Notes under the pieces: generated by a model
Seen by the model: only the letters and a program-made list of their open reading frames with translations
The model's database searches: none
What the model was told of the DNA's origin: nothing
DNA from: Stachybotrys elegans
Taxonomy: Eukaryota; Ascomycota; Sordariomycetes; Hypocreales; Stachybotryaceae
Assembly (NCBI GenBank): GCA_020746835.1
Contig: JAGPNK010000003.1
Location: forward strand, 868,001 to 932,000
Direction: 5' to 3'
Length of the DNA: 64,000 nt
Made by a program: the position numbers and the translations under genes
In this document: positions 20,506 to 33,223 of the stretch, one piece after another
Position numbering within the stretch: the stretch's first letter is position 1
How the letters are laid out: each line of letters starts with the position of its first letter

Positions 20506-21305
20506 TGCGGCAACAACTAGCGACGCGGGTGATGCAGGGGACGGGAGTCGAGGCGCGGATGCGAAGAAGTGAAGGGAGAGGGAAGAAAAAAGCGGAAAAG
20601 AGGTTCAAGAGAGGTCTCGAGGGGTGGCTAGGCGCTACGACTTTGGCTGCGAAAACCTAAAGCCCAGCTTGGGGAACCGTGTGAAGCGCTCACCGGCAAA
20701 AATTGGGATAATTTTTTTGTGTGGGCGAAAAAAGTTAGGGCCGCGCTTGTCATGGGGGGCTCTACTAGGCGGTACTTGGGGGGAGGTACCCTATGTGCGT
20801 GTTTGGGAGCGAGCTGTACCTCTGCGGCGGGGCTCTGTGCAGGAGTACATGGGAAATGGCCGTTGAAGGAAATATCAGCTCGGAGAACCTGTTCCAAATG
20901 TACCGCAGCCCACTTCCAATGGTTCTATGAATGTACGTACCCTGCCCTACTGACCTCATCCTGAGCTTCCTGTGGCTGAAGCGTGGCTCCCCTTCATGTA
21001 GGACTGCTGCAGGACCAGTTGCGATGAAGGATATGGTAAAAAAGAAGAAGAAAATTGGACAATATTGATGAAAGAAATAGCTTATTCTGAAGGTAGCATG
21101 TTTCATGCGCCGCGCCTCGGTTTGGCTGGGCTTTCATCAAACGTCAATACATCATCTCCTTGAAGATGATCATAGAATCTCGAGCACAACAGGATCGACT
21201 ATTTACGATGCATAATCGTGAAGCATCTGTGTGAATGTTGACATTGACCACTAAATCTGCCACTTTTCTAACCTTGCGCTGCTAAAAGCCCACCCTTTTT
21301 ATCAT
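20506..21305. other. Intergenic region upstream of RACK1 and downstream of glucoamylase
   Basis: About 800 bp with the RACK1 promoter and leader on its left and the glucoamylase 3' flank on its right. No gene or RNA was recognised. Confidence 0.5.
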
Positions 21306-23126
21306 CTACCTCCACACGTCGTTGACAGTTCCGCTGCTGCTGCATCCCTGGCTCGTAGTATAGCGCCTGTTAGGATCGCTCTCCCACGACACGGTGTTCC
21401 CCCTCACCTTGATGTACTTGTACTCAAAGGCAGTCTCAGCAGGAATGTTAACCTCGACATACCACAGGGGGTCGTTGGCAGTGTACCGCGAAGCGCTCAG
21501 AGCCACTCCATTCGAGGGACTCCAGTTGCCGAGCTGAGTAAGGCCGCCGACAACATAAATGTCCTCACCCGGAACAGTAGTAACACGCACGTTGAATGTG
21601 ATACGCGAGTTGCAGGAGGGCGTACCAGTGCAGACACTGGGGACCGTGTTCGCTGAGCCCTCACCCCAGGTGGGAGGCACGGTGCCGTTGCGACGCTCGA
21701 TAGCTGTCAAGAAGGCGGCGTACGACCAGGTCAAGTCCCTAGCAGAGAGGGGAGCACCAGTGTTGCGGTCGTATTGCTCAGCCAAGGCGCCGTTGGATGG
21801 CGTGTATTGCTGAACCTTGGCGATGAAGTCGTCGGCATACGTGCGAACAGCATTGACGAGCGAGTTGTAGGTGCTGCTGCCACTGGCATAAGTGCCTGTT
21901 GACACGGACGGCACCAAGTCGCGGAAGAAGGGCAGAGAGAGCTGGTTCACAGTGATCGAACCAATACGATCCCATTGGTAGACGGCAGAGTACAGCTGCT
22001 CGGCGGCCGCCAGGGTGGTGAGGTACCATGGGTTGCCGTTGTAGTAGACATCCTCGTTGTATCGACCAATAGCAGGAGCCCGACCCTGAGGAATGCCGCG
22101 GTTGATGGCATACTCAGCGCGGAATGAGTCGACGACAGCCTTGTGGTTGGAGAGGGCCCGAGCTGAGCATGGCTGGAAGGTGGCATCTGTGCAGTTGGCT
22201 TCGGGGTCGAAAGTGTGCAGAGAGGAGAGTAGCGAGTTTGCATCAAGACCAGTTCGCCCATCGTTGACGTTGATGTTGGAGTCGATGTAGCTGCCGACCC
22301 AGAAGCTCTGCGCGAAGCACAGGACTCGCGGTGCGTTGCTGGCACACCCGTCACAGGTCTGGCCGAGTTCCGCAGCAAGAGCAGCGCCCTCAACCAGAGC
22401 ACGGTGGGAGGCGGCAATGGTGAAGAAAGAGGAGCCATTGACTTCCTCCCACAAGTCGTAGCCGGTAGAGTTCCAGAAGCGCACCGTGTAGGCCAGATCA
22501 AGAGAGATGACGGGCCAGACTTGCTGAGCAGCCTTGTCGCGCTGACCGTTCTGGATGAGCCAGTTGGCATAGAGGATCAGGGCGGTGGCACGCAGAGGAG
22601 GGCCGTCACGCTGGGGCCTGCCCCAAGAGCCAGTGAACTGTGTAAGGTCAACTAGGAACTTGGGCTCGCCGAGGCCAGCGCCCCTTGCAGCACCTGATGG
22701 GTTGTCGAGCTGTTGCAGTTGAGCCTGAGCTGAAACATATTCATCAATCTTTCTCTGCAGGGACGAGTCGCCAGCGATGAAGCGCTCAACGAGGGCCTTG
22801 TAGGTCAAGGCAGCATCTCGGGTCCAAGTGTACCAGTCTGTTTACCGGTTAGGATCGGCTCGCTGGGGGGCGGATATTAGGATCTTACAGTCAGGATCGG
22901 AGCGGGAGGGACTGGCAACAACAACGCCAGGAGGAACACCTGGGGCCTTGGATCCGTCAGCGCCAATGTTGGCGAGAACGCCTGCGATGGAGATGTCGCT
23001 CTGCGCGGCGATGAAGTCCTCAAGATCGGCACGGCCTCGCAAGCGGTTGATAGGCTCGGCCTGGCCAAGGCCAAGGACAAGCGCAAGCGCGGCGGTGGCG
23101 GTACCGAGGAAGGACTTCGCAATCAT
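21306..23126 (-). CDS. gla-1: Secreted glucoamylase, GH15 with starch-binding CBM20
   Basis: Two exons (22889-23126, 21306-22837) give 589 residues. The signal peptide MIAKSFLGTATAALALVLGLGQA is followed by the (alpha/alpha)6 GH15 domain: PDYWYTWTRDAAL, DLTQFTGSWGRPQRDGP, STGYDLWEEVNGSSFF (general acid Glu near residue 213) and LAEQYDRNTG with ARDLTWSYAAFL (general base Glu). Residues about 490-589 are a CBM20: ITFNVRVTTVPGEDIYVVGG, LGNWSPSNG, WYVEVNIPA, FEYKYIKV and WESDPNRRY. It releases glucose from starch chain ends. The linker is unusually short. An in-frame ATG at 23234 is rejected as start because TATATAA lies directly before it (23236-23242), so transcription should begin inside that reading. 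Confidence 0.93.
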
Positions 23127-23235
23127 AGCGGCGTTGTGAATGCCAAAGGATAGACCGGCGGACTGAAGAGAGAGGACGAGGATGAGGAGGATGATGCTGA
23201 TGATGGTGATTCGAAGCTCCGGCGACAGCTTCATT

Positions 23236-23242
23236 TTATATA
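23236..23242 (-). promoter_or_regulatory. TATA box of the glucoamylase gene
   Basis: On the minus strand TATATAA lies about 110 bp before the chosen start at 23126. It decides against the upstream ATG at 23234. Confidence 0.55.
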
Positions 23243-24785
23243 CTTCTTCACATCCTACCGACGAGAATAGTTCCCCGCACTCGGGGACAAGATCCCCACG
23301 ATGGCAAGATGACCTAGACAGACAATGGGGCCGAATCGGGACCCTGGCGCATCATGGCATCAAGGCTAGAGGCGGAGGAGTGTGAGGTCGAAGCTAGCTA
23401 GGGAAGGTCGTCATAGCCAGGGGCAAAGAGCCTTGGTGGTGGCCGACTGGCTCGACTGGCAATCTTGTGGAAGGGAGATGATGGCGTGGCGTTGCCCGCC
23501 GAGGCCTGAAGAAATTAAGCTGCGCGACACGAGAGACGAGCTGGAGGCGGCGGGCATGGAGGGCGAATTATGATTGGCTGGCTGTGTCGAGATCGGCCCG
23601 TCTCTAGAGAGATGGCCGCGTGCCATTGAAGCTGGCGATTCGCTGCGTGGTCAAAGTTGTCTGCAACTGGTTGGTGAGCGTCTGGGGTGGGAAGGAGAAT
23701 TGACAGTGAATGGTTCAGGCACCTTGAGGGCATGAGGATCGAGTGGAGATTGGACATGGCCCGTGACAGGGCAGAGCCGAGGGAAGCAGCTGCCTCGCGT
23801 AGCACCTGCACCACCAGCTGCCTGCCCCACGGGGTTACCTGCCCACCTACATTTGGCCCAACGTCTACGGAGTACAGGTAATGTCCAATCTCCATTCTAC
23901 CACGACACGCACCACGCACACGCACAAACAAACACGCGCCATAACCGAAGCCCAACCCCCAAACATGCAAAGACCGCCCGGCCTAGTCGATCTACCTGCT
24001 ACCTACAGCTTAGCCCAGCTCCCATCTGCCAAATTTCCTGCCCTGTCGCGCCTGCACCTGCATCGGCACCGCCCCATTTCAGCGTAGGATTCGGCCCTTC
24101 AGACCCAAGTCTCCTCGGATGCCACGCACCAAAGCATCAGGCATGTGATTCGCTGTGCTTCTTCCCTCTCGGCATTCTCCTTGTCATGGTGTGACGATGA
24201 TGCCAGGTATATGCCGAACCGATCGGCCCGGCACCATCGACCCCGGATTCTTGGACCCTCAACATCCATCCCATTCCTACAGGAGACTCCGCTAGTCCTC
24301 GAATAGCTTCTCATCTGTCCATCGTCGTTTCCATCTTTGACTACGGATCTTCCACTCCATTCTCCCGAATCTCGTCTAGTCGTCCCCGGCGCACTTACAA
24401 GACGGGCCGATATCGTGGCGAGGCCTTCCAACACCGGCCATGGTTTCGGTGACTGCGCCTGCAACCTGGATACCATGCAACTTCCACGGCGTCATTGCAA
24501 GCGATGCCAACTTGCTCACCAGCAACCCAGTAGCCTCAACGCGAATATACGCCATGTATGAACTGAGAGTTAAGCGCAGTAACCGAATGATAATTCCTGT
24601 AAAGTATAGCCTGCGTCATTCCTACATCTTCACATATCACACATGTTTAATGCGCCAAAGACCTGATTCCTTTTAATGTTGATGCCTTGCTGAGTCCAAA
24701 AATATCTTGTTAATGTCCGAGGAACGACCGTCCAGCGGGCATTGTTCCACACTTTCTGAAGGGCTTGAAAGACCTCCATGAGCCT
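23243..24785. other. Intergenic region upstream of glucoamylase
   Basis: About 1.5 kb without a supported gene. Open frames on both strands (for example 24099-24476 minus) lack domain features. A CA-rich patch lies at 23905-23940. Confidence 0.45.
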
Positions 24786-26789
24786 TTATCCTGCCACCCT
24801 AATTGAAGCCCTGCTCTTTGTGCCCTCTGGAGAGCCACTCGCCTTCCGCTTTTGCCCTCTCGGTTCAGCCTGGGCAGAAGAGTTTTCGAACCTGCCCCGC
24901 GCCTTGTGCAACACAGCGGAACCTGCCGGTGACTGATACTCAACAAGCTCAAGCTGCAGGCGGGACACTACATCTTGTAGTTGAGGTGTAGTCAGTTGAA
25001 TTCCTCCCTGATAAACGACTGAAATATAGTCAGATAGAGCTGCTAGTAGCGAGAGGTTCTGACCAAGGTCCCCAGGAATTCAAGACGGGGCGCCAGCTGG
25101 GCAACAAACGGTATCCAGAATGTACCGAGCTCATCACCACTGAAGGTGTGAGCGACCATGTTGATGGAATCCAGCAGGAATGCCACCTGATAATCTGCGG
25201 CGCCACCCATATGTAGAAGTGTCATTAGAATCTCAACCAAGCCTGCAGGCTGCAGATATTCCACCAGATTCTTGGCCATGACCCGAGCCGCCGTGCCATT
25301 CAACATACGCTTGTAATTTAGGGGAGACCGTTGACCAAGTTCGAGGGTGAGCACCGACAAGAAAACGTCGGCTATGTGATGATACATGTCGGTCCATGCT
25401 GCCGGGGTCACTTGGTTTTCCAAACCGATGCCTCGGAGTGCACCCAAGACTTTGATAAGGAATCCAACGTCCGGTGCATAATCATGACCAGGAAGGAGAC
25501 TAATAACCAGTCTGGTGGTTAGCACTCTCACCATCATCTGGCTTACACGCGGGCTTTCATTGCTTACATTTTGTCGATTATGGCTCTGGGGTCCTTAAAG
25601 CCGAGCGCCAGCTGGACGATTGAGCATGGAATCTCTTGTTTTGGGTCCGGAACTTCGCCATTAGCAAGTACGGAGCGGATCGTAGTGGTAGCCCAGTCTA
25701 CCAAAGGGGGATGTGCGCTTGTATACGTTGCTGGGTCGAGGTGGGCGTCAGAACCCATGGCAAGTCCGGCAAACTTGATCTTGAAAGACGCAATCATGGG
25801 GGATGCCTTGGGAAAGGATGAAACAGCACCGGCAAGCCTGTCCAATGTTAGCCGCCCACTTGCTCATTCAATCAGTCTGAACCCTCCTTACATGGAATCA
25901 AGGGCACCAAGGGCAGCCGGGTCTGGGTGTTCGACAACCACGGATCGGAACGAGTCGAAACAGCAAGGATCCACGATCCCGGGAACTCGGCTGATGGCCT
26001 CTCTAAGTAAGCGCCAGTCACGTTGGGCGGTGGTGGCCGTGATAACGCATCCTCCCGTCTCTCGCGAGAGTGGTGGCTTGGTCAATCCCGTGGCGTTGCA
26101 TTCCGCTGGGTTCTCCCGCCGATCTTCCTCTTCAAGTCCCCAAAATTGACGGGCACATTGTGCAAATTGATCATAGATGTCTTCGTTAGCAGTATCATGG
26201 TATGCCATGACTAGAAAGCGCAATTGGTCTTCAGCGTCTTTGCAAGGTATTTGGCTCAAGAAATTGGTAGGAAGCATTATGATTGCCTGAATAGCCAAGC
26301 ACCGTCAGAATCTGAGATGGTTCGTATCTGGAGGTGCTTTGCACTTACTGCATGGCCCGTCTTTCGACTCGCGTGGTGTGGCAAATGATTCCTCTGCCAC
26401 ATCAGGTGGCCCCCAAAAGAGTAAAGTTGTTCGATGGCATCGTCCGGGTCATCCGCGGTCATATCCGCAGTACAGAGGAAAGCCTCAAAAGACAAATCGA
26501 TCGATATATCCCTTAGGAGTTGGGCAAACCTCCGGTCAGCGGGATTAAGCCCATCGAGACCCTGTGCAATGCTTCGCTCCGTATAGTCCGGGCTAAGCAG
26601 AGTAAAGAATATGGGGTTTTCGAAATCCAATTCATCATTCTCATCCTGCAATTGTGAGAATTCGCGAATGACGTGTTTCGCATGAGCGACGACAGGTCTA
26701 TTCTCGTCGGATGCGGCATGCAATTTGCGGAGAGCGCTGTCGCAGTCGTCGTACCAGCCGCAGTCGTTGTACCACCAGTCAGTGTTCAT
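24786..26789 (-). CDS. Unidentified 591-residue protein with a basic C-terminal tail
   Basis: Five exons fit in frame: 26349-26789, 25892-26286, 25568-25837, 25064-25511 and 24786-25007. The product begins MNTDWWYNDCGWYDDCDSAL. It is mostly helical in composition and acidic, with repeated helix-like stretches (EDQLRFLVMAYHDTANEDIY, DVGFLIKVLGALRGIGLENQ, EILMTLLHMGGAADYQ) that suggest an alpha-solenoid. The last exon adds LQLELVEYQSPAGS and a basic QKRKASGSPEGTKSR segment that could be a nuclear signal. The last acceptor was chosen at GTTTATCAG because the nearer TTTCAG would stop after eight codons. I recognise no family or catalytic motif. Confidence 0.65.
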
Positions 26790-27361
26790 TGTGAGTCCTC
26801 CAAAGAAAATTACACTGAATTTAACTAAAGAAGAACGAGAAAAAAATTTACGCAGCGGAGAATGCGAAAATGATGAGTATGTTGATTCATGATTAGGAGA
26901 ACCCCCCCTTCTACCTGAGACAGTTGGGAAGCAATGTGAGACGAAACAGGGCCCTTCTCTGGCTCAGCGGGATCTACTCCACCCTCTTTCCAGTCTTTGC
27001 GATGCGAAGAGGAGCGAACAGAGCAACATTACGCAAAATGTAAACAAGGTGGACGACCAACCATCGAATCGGCCTTGTCCTGGTAGTTTAGACTAGTCTC
27101 ATAAGTTAGAGTGGCTGACGCCATACACGGACTTGGTCTGTTAAGTCCATGCCAGATCCACCATGGTTCTTACTCTTGTAATCGTTGGTTATGGTAGTCC
27201 GTGGCGTCATCAACCTGCCGCCATGGACAATATGATCATATCTCCGATGGCTTTGTGCTGTTCATTGTATATAAGGATCCTCTTCAGCCCACAATGTACT
27301 CCAAAGAGCAAGAAAACGCACATCGCCTATTTCATCCTCCAAAGCAGAGACTGATAAAAAA
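26790..27361. promoter_or_regulatory. Divergent promoter region with a TATA box for the dehydrogenase gene
   Basis: The 570 bp between divergent genes carry TATATAAGG at about 27268-27276, some 90 bp before the rightward start. No other element was recognised. Confidence 0.5.
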
Positions 27362-28411
27362 ATGACGTCCAAGGGTCCTTACAACCTGCCTTCCGATGCC
27401 GTCTGGCTGAGTATGCATCTCCCCTGACACGGCTCGTATCGATACGTATTTGCTAAGAACAGACAAAACTAGTCACTGGCTCTTCTGCTGGTATGGGTCT
27501 CGCCTTGGCAAAGCTCATTGCAGCTCACCCTACCAACCGCCTCGTGGCGACGGCTCGCAACTTATCGAAGCTGGCCCAGGTCCTGCCAATTGACAGCCCG
27601 CGGGTGCTCACCGTCGCCCTTGATGTGACCGACGAGGAATCCATCGCCTCTGCGCTTGACTCGGCACTGAAAACCTTTGGCCGCATCGACGTTTTTGTAA
27701 ACAACGCTGGTTTTGGTCTCCTTGGCGATGCAGAGTCAGCCCTGCAACCCGAGGACAAGGCCAAGGCACGCTCAGTGATGGAAACAAACTACTGGGGAAC
27801 TGTCAATGTAACCCTCCAGGCGCTTCGAGTTCTCCGCGATGAAAACCCAAAGACCGGCCAGCAAGGAGGCGTGATCCTCAACGTGACATCGGTTGGCGGA
27901 TTCTCCGCCTATCCTGGTAACGCGTTTTATCATGCCGCCAAGTTTGCCGTAGAAGGGTTTACCTTGGGCATCAGCAAAGACGTCCGACCTGACTGGAATA
28001 GTAAGCTCGAGTTTTTCTTGCCGTACGGCGTCATACAGCGACTAACGGCTTTCCTTAGTCCATCTCTGCATCATGCAGCCGGGTGGCACCAAGACGGACT
28101 TCCTCGGCGAAGGTCTGGGTTTACTTTCGCCGCATCCTGCGTATAAAGCCCCCGATACTCCCGCTCGATTCATAGAAGCCTGGCTCAAGGCACCCGGGAC
28201 CCGAGAGACGTTTGTCTCCGCTGAGAGCGCGGCTGAAGCCATGTATCGGACTGTATCTCGGGGCAAGGCGATACCTGATCGAGTACCAACCGATTATTCA
28301 TCATGGAAAACGATCAGGGAAGAAGCGGAGAATATTGGACGAGGCTTGGATGGAGTCAAGGAGCTGGGCCTCTGGGACGAAAGCAGCCCCCTGGTTATTA
28401 TTCCAGAATGA
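27362..28411 (+). CDS. Short-chain dehydrogenase/reductase (classical SDR)
   Basis: Three exons (27362-27410, 27458-28000, 28059-28411) give 314 residues. The Rossmann motif is TKLVTGSSAGMGLAL (TGxxxGxG). It is followed by LDVTDEES, VFVNNAGFGLLG (NNAG) and the active-site YHAAK in GNAFYHAAKFAVEG. The Ser of the catalytic triad is in NVTSVGG. IMQPGGTKTDF matches the PG motif after the active site. The enzyme should use NAD(P)(H) to oxidise or reduce a small alcohol or ketone; the substrate is unknown. The first acceptor (CTAAG at 27457) was chosen because it keeps the frame; the nearby ACAG does not. It opens the accessory region. Confidence 0.83.
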
Positions 28412-28767
28412 TTATGGGAATTCCCGAGGATGGGAGAGGAGCCAGCGACTTGGAGGATGACACTCTTGTTTGATGACCATTAAATTTAGATTATGCAAGA
28501 TCACTTCCTATGTCAACTCAACTTTATCAGGTTTCACTACGTCAACCATCACATGGCGTTCCTACTGAGAATATCTTCTCGCGACGAGTCCCGCCAGCAG
28601 CCAAGTTAGAGGGCGAAGATCACCAAAACACTCGTATTTTAAATCCGTTTACAATATGCAATAGATACTACAGGAATACAGGTTTCAAACCTTGTCATCG
28701 AAGCCCATCTGCAGGCCACAAAGCAGCCAAATGTACCCACAGATACCAAAGAAGAGCCATATACCTC
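28412..28767. other. Convergent intergenic region
   Basis: A 356-bp 3' flank between convergent genes. Nothing was recognised. Confidence 0.5.
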
Positions 28768-30222
28768 CTAGGAAGCGCGATGGTTACCAGAAACAAGCTC
28801 CGCCGTGGAAGAACTCTTGAATTCTGCGTGAGAGCGAAGACCCAATGGTGGAGTAGACTCATTGTGAGTATTGGGCCCATAAGGATACATACTACTCGGA
28901 AAGCTCCGAGTTGCATCCTTCTTGTCCTCAGCCGTGTGATGACTCTCTTGGGAGAAGTCCACGGTGCGCACGATCCTCTCGGTGTCTTCAGCGGAAGCAT
29001 TGGTCTTGAGCGCAATGGTATCGCTGGTTGAATCAAATTCACGGTAGCCCACGTTGTTGGAGTCTTTCTTTGTTCTCGGTCTGTTCGGATCCTCCCTGTC
29101 CCGCGACGGCTTGTACATTCTTGTTCTGCTGCCGCTTCCACTGAAGGTTGAGGAGATGGTTCGGATGATGCCAAGTTCAGAGAGATAGAGCCTTGCAAAG
29201 TTGGCAAAGCCAGGCGTACTGCTCACAATGAGGGCGACATCGTTCTCAACAACGTTGCAGATGACAAGAGACGTGTATTGCCATGTTCCGTCATTGGTGT
29301 CGATGGCTTCAACTCGATACACCAGTGATAACACACTGGCAACCACTCCTCTGTTGCATTGAGATTAGGGGAGAAGCATTCTGAGAGCGAGGCAGCACTT
29401 ACACGAGGGCAGTCAGGAAGACGCACACGAGCTGAATCTTTCTCTTTGTGGATAGATTGAGCCTCAAAATTGACGGCAGCGGCAGGACGAAAATGAAAAG
29501 ATCCAGCAGAATGGCCAAAGAAGCTTGGACAACACCCCAAATCAACGCTTGCTCTGGTCTTCCGCTAGTCAGAACACTGGCCCAGCTTTCTCCGACATGG
29601 GGGGCCGAAAGAATGGCAGCCACAGGGAGGCTGGTGAAGTATATCAAGCCGGTAAATACAATACCGCCTCGTATAGCCATGAGCATGGGCCGCTGAACCT
29701 CAAAGATCTGCTGGAAGAGCAAAAAGATGGATGCCTTTGAGAAGAATAGAGAGAACACGAGGATTACTTGCTGGGAGAACAGTATCTGCCAACAGTGTGA
29801 GCATGTCAGGGATGGCAGCAAAGCGTCTTAGAGCCTTACCTTTGTGTACTCTCCATCGTACCAACATGCCCTTACATCCCATTGATGGCGGGCATATCTG
29901 GTTTGGGCGAACATGAGGCCAGTATGAGCAAGTGATGTCAACAGCCCAACAGCGGCAAAGTCTGTCAACATGGTGGCGTCAGCTGTCGATGTCTTCAAGA
30001 TGCCCGAACAGGTACTCAGCAAGAGATTGGTAGGGGGTTCTTACGATCGCTCCACCAGAGCTTGCGCCTATTGGCGATGAGCCTACAAGCGGTAAAGATA
30101 ATAGCGAAGACGAGCAAGATGACAGAGACTGAGATGAGCACAGGCACCAAGGTCTCGACGTTGACAAAATCCGAGATGCTGCCATCGGGCGAAAAACCCG
30201 CGGGGAACATGCACAGATCCAT
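28768..30222 (-). CDS. SAT4/rhodopsin-like seven-helix membrane protein (first of three)
   Basis: Four exons (30045-30222, 29840-29961, 29403-29785, 28768-29350) give 421 residues. Hydrophobic segments include VPVLISVSVILLVFAIIFT, VILVFSLFFSKASIFLLFQQI, MAIRGGIVFTGLIYFTSL, ALIWGVVQASLAILLDLFIF, IQLVCVFLTALVGVVASVL and the segment at SLVICNVVENDVALIVSSTP. These are hallmarks of the fungal integral membrane family often labelled rhodopsin domain or SAT4, whose members are common beside secondary-metabolism genes and among PTH11-like receptors. There is no retinal-binding Lys pattern that I can see. The Ser/Thr-rich C-terminal tail of about 150 residues is probably cytosolic. Function is unknown. 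Confidence 0.78.
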
Positions 30223-31240
30223 GGTGTACTGGGTTTTCAGTGCTGGATGCCTATTGTCTGGGGGAGGCGTAGGCTGGGCCTGTGGTATCTCCGAGAACGC
30301 AGAGAGGATAGAGGCCGGATCAGAGCGGTGCTTCTACGAAGCCTAATAAATGCTGGAGGAGGGGGAAGCTTAGACGAACACCATGGCCACGACTCCTGAT
30401 TTCCACTCCACGCAATATATTCAAAATAGACCCTAATCTGCAACTGTGCACGCTTGAGGCACATGTTTCCCTCGTGTCCCCCCAACAAGGCTGCAGTCAG
30501 CGTTGCACGCAGATGGGTAAGCCACACCGGATCCTGTTGTCCAACCGGGCGCAGGAACGCGTCTGCCCCCAAACTCTTATTGGATGGTGTCGTGTTACCC
30601 AGCTCTGGCAATCTAGACCAGTCTTTGGCTACGAAAGGGTACTTTGGTGTGAATGTGGAATACTATGCAGCACTGGTAAGCCGCCACAACGTCGCATTGG
30701 AGGCGGTTTCTCACCCTCCCACACGTGTCCTACTTATAGAATTTTCAGAGCGCATACTAGTAATGCAAGGCAGCCCTCTGTATTGGCTAAATGTGCAACA
30801 CAATGGTTCCGCAGATAAGAAATGTGTGGGAGCAGAAACAAGGCATAGGCTTACGAGATGCATATGCAGCTGCAAAGTCTAGCCGTGCCGTACTAAGGGA
30901 TGATGGTTCGGCGACTTGCCGCAGCATTCTCGGCGTGCTGAATGACTGTGCGGCAGTAAATGCCTAGCATGCTCTGTAAGGGGAAGGGTGCATGTCATCA
31001 CGGAGCCTAACGGTGGATGATCTAGTATAGGGGCTATCCGCAGCTCAGATTATACCGCATGTCCTCCGTTAGGATTCATTGATGCGCGTGCTTGGGAGAA
31101 GGTTTGATACAGCTCTATGAGATGGCAGGGAAGCACAGTTCCGTTTATCACTACAACATAGTTTCTAGAAGAGACAGAACAGACCACAATGGTACAAGTC
31201 AAAAGAATACAAATTGTCCATCTCACAACATACAACAATC
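30223..31240. other. Intergenic region between two leftward genes
   Basis: About 1 kb with the promoter of the SAT4-like gene and the 3' flank of the first P450. Frames such as 30454-30882 plus have no recognisable features. Confidence 0.45.
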
Positions 31241-33223
31241 CTAGGCCTTTCGCTTTCTGATTCGGAAGGGAAGCTCATGCGTCAAGCCTCCGACGCCAAG
31301 TCCGAACCTCCATGAGCTCATTTCCAGCTTGTCCGAGAGGACTTCAATATCGTAATCCCTGGAGAGCTGAGCGCAGGTGAAGAGAATCACACTCTTGGCC
31401 AAGAAGCGACCGGGACAGATTCCGTGATTTCCTATTGCAAACTACGTGTTAGTTTACCCTCCTTTCTATAACGGAACTTGGCACTTTTTGTTTTCCGGAC
31501 TTACCTCCGTAGGGATACCAAGAGCCTTCGGTTCCTTCCATTGAGAAGTAGGGAGCGTCATGCGGCTTTCCATCATCTCTTGTGGCCGATTGGGGAAAGT
31601 CGGCAGACTCACGGACGTGTGGTGCTACAGGACCACTCTGATGGTCCTCAGGATCAATGATGAAGCGGTCTGCCCAGAAAGAGGTGACGGGATGCTGGCC
31701 ACCGTATTGGTTCCAGAAGGACTCGTCGAGATGCGAAATCCCAGCATTCATGAGACCAATGCGTCCTTGTGGCAGAATCCACTTGCCTAGGTTGACATCG
31801 GCATGAGGCGAGCTGACCATGAAGTATGTCTTGACGTGAAGACGGAGGACCTCGGCATAGATGGAGGAGAGAAGAGGCTCTTTGGCGAGCTTGTTGGGGT
31901 CAACTTCGTGCAAGTGCTGGTGCCCCAGGAAATTGTCGACGTTTGCACGGACTCGCTGGAGGAGCTCTGGATCCTTGAAGATGTAGTATGCAGAAAGCAT
32001 AGTGCAGGGAATAGTGTTACCGACGGCTCTATTAACACAATCTCAGTCAGCCGCTGTAGCAAATTGGGGTCCTGCCGGAGCGCTGCATTACTTACCCCCA
32101 TGCGAGACCGAGATCCATCCGGGCGAGGGCCTCATCGTCGTGGTCTCTCAGCGCTAGCAGGTTCTTCTGCCGGAATCTCATGAGCCACGAGCCCCAGATG
32201 GGATCGGCATCCCCATCGGAGCTGATGTTGGCTTCATCAAAGTGCCTTCGGGCATAGATGTACCACTCCTTCATCTGGGCAACAGCACGTTCTCGGTGTT
32301 TGTGCGCCGAGGGCATGATGAAGGATGGAATGCCTCTTGCCAGCCAGGGGACATTGTCGTCAAACCCCCACAGATTCTCAATGAACTCAGGGCTGAACTT
32401 GAGCATGGCCGGGCCGAAGAGGGACTCGACCAGAGCGGAACCAGCCAGTTCCCTGAAGAAGGCGGACAAGTCTGGCATTTCGGTCCACTCGTGACCAATG
32501 TTTTGGGCCTCGAGCCTTGCCGTCAGCGACTTCATGTATCGCTTCGTCGTCGGCAAGAGGCCTGGGCCGCCCAAGGCTTGAAGGAAGCTGCTGTGCGTGA
32601 CATGGTCGACACGCCCGTCGGGAGGTACGTCGCTCCCTGCCCAAGGCTTGGGGAAAGGACCCGAGTTGTCGGCGCGGTACACGCGGAGGCAGTATTCTGC
32701 AATCCCAAAGAAGTACTTGAAGACATAGACATAGATGGTGCTTGGACTGGACAAGGTGGTGGACTGCTTCCAGATCTTGGCAATGGTCTGCCGGTCCTGG
32801 AAGCAATAGAGCTCGAAGCCGAGGAACGAGATCCTCGATGCTGTCAATCTACCAGCGTATGTCCTGCAATGCTTGTGAATGGCCGGTTGGTAGAAAACGG
32901 CGGATGCGAACTGGAACTCACGTTGCCCGGCGAAGGAAATTGTTGTTGTCCCACGCGAATGAAAGCGCATTGCCGACCCATGGGATGAGCGATGGATAAT
33001 GCGGCGGATGTTTGATCTCAGTGCCTTGGAGCTTTGTGAATCGATTGACCAAATGCCAGGTACCGGCAGTTTGAAGGTACCTGACAAGGGCATAGACAAC
33101 AAGGCATGTGGCGACCAGGCCCGAGACGCTGGTCTGCTTGTCAAGCATAACGTACAGGGTTGCTGGCACGCAGAGATAGCCGAGCGGGACAGTCTTCCCG
33201 TTAGATGTCGCCTGAACACCCAT
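31241..33223 (-). CDS. Cytochrome P450 with long hydrophobic N-terminus (P450 A)
   Basis: Exons 32922-33223, 32096-32863, 31505-32028 and 31241-31431 give 594 residues. The heme-binding loop is YPYGGNHGICPGRF (Cys near residue 537), the K-helix ExxR is YAEVLRLH (about 416) and the Pro-rich hinge is HPPHYPSLIPWVG. Two hydrophobic N-terminal segments (GYLCVPATLYVML, GLVATCLVVYALVRYL) anchor it in the endoplasmic reticulum. The I-helix reads GLAWGAVGNTIPC, so the usual [AG]GxxT oxygen-activation motif is replaced, as in CYP7/CYP8-type P450s. The substrate is unknown. An in-frame ATG at 33379 would add 52 residues; I chose 33223 as the more usual length. It is divergent to P450 B, 1.3 kb away. 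Confidence 0.85.

Noticed and set aside
23127..23234. Upstream in-frame ATG (23234) as start of the glucoamylase
   Set aside because: A TATATAA motif lies immediately before it, so transcription should start downstream; the start at 23126 gives a standard signal peptide.
24099..24476. A 125-residue minus-strand frame between glucoamylase and the unknown gene
   Set aside because: No domain-like pattern, no splice partners and no promoter signal could be recognised.
27463..28000. ACAG at 27462 as the first acceptor of the SDR gene
   Set aside because: It breaks the reading frame; the CTAAG acceptor at 27457 keeps it.
32092..33219. A 375-residue open frame starting MFRRHLTGRLS as the P450 start
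   Set aside because: Its first part is in another frame from the membrane anchor and Pro-rich hinge; splicing 32922 to 32863 joins the correct P450 N-terminus.
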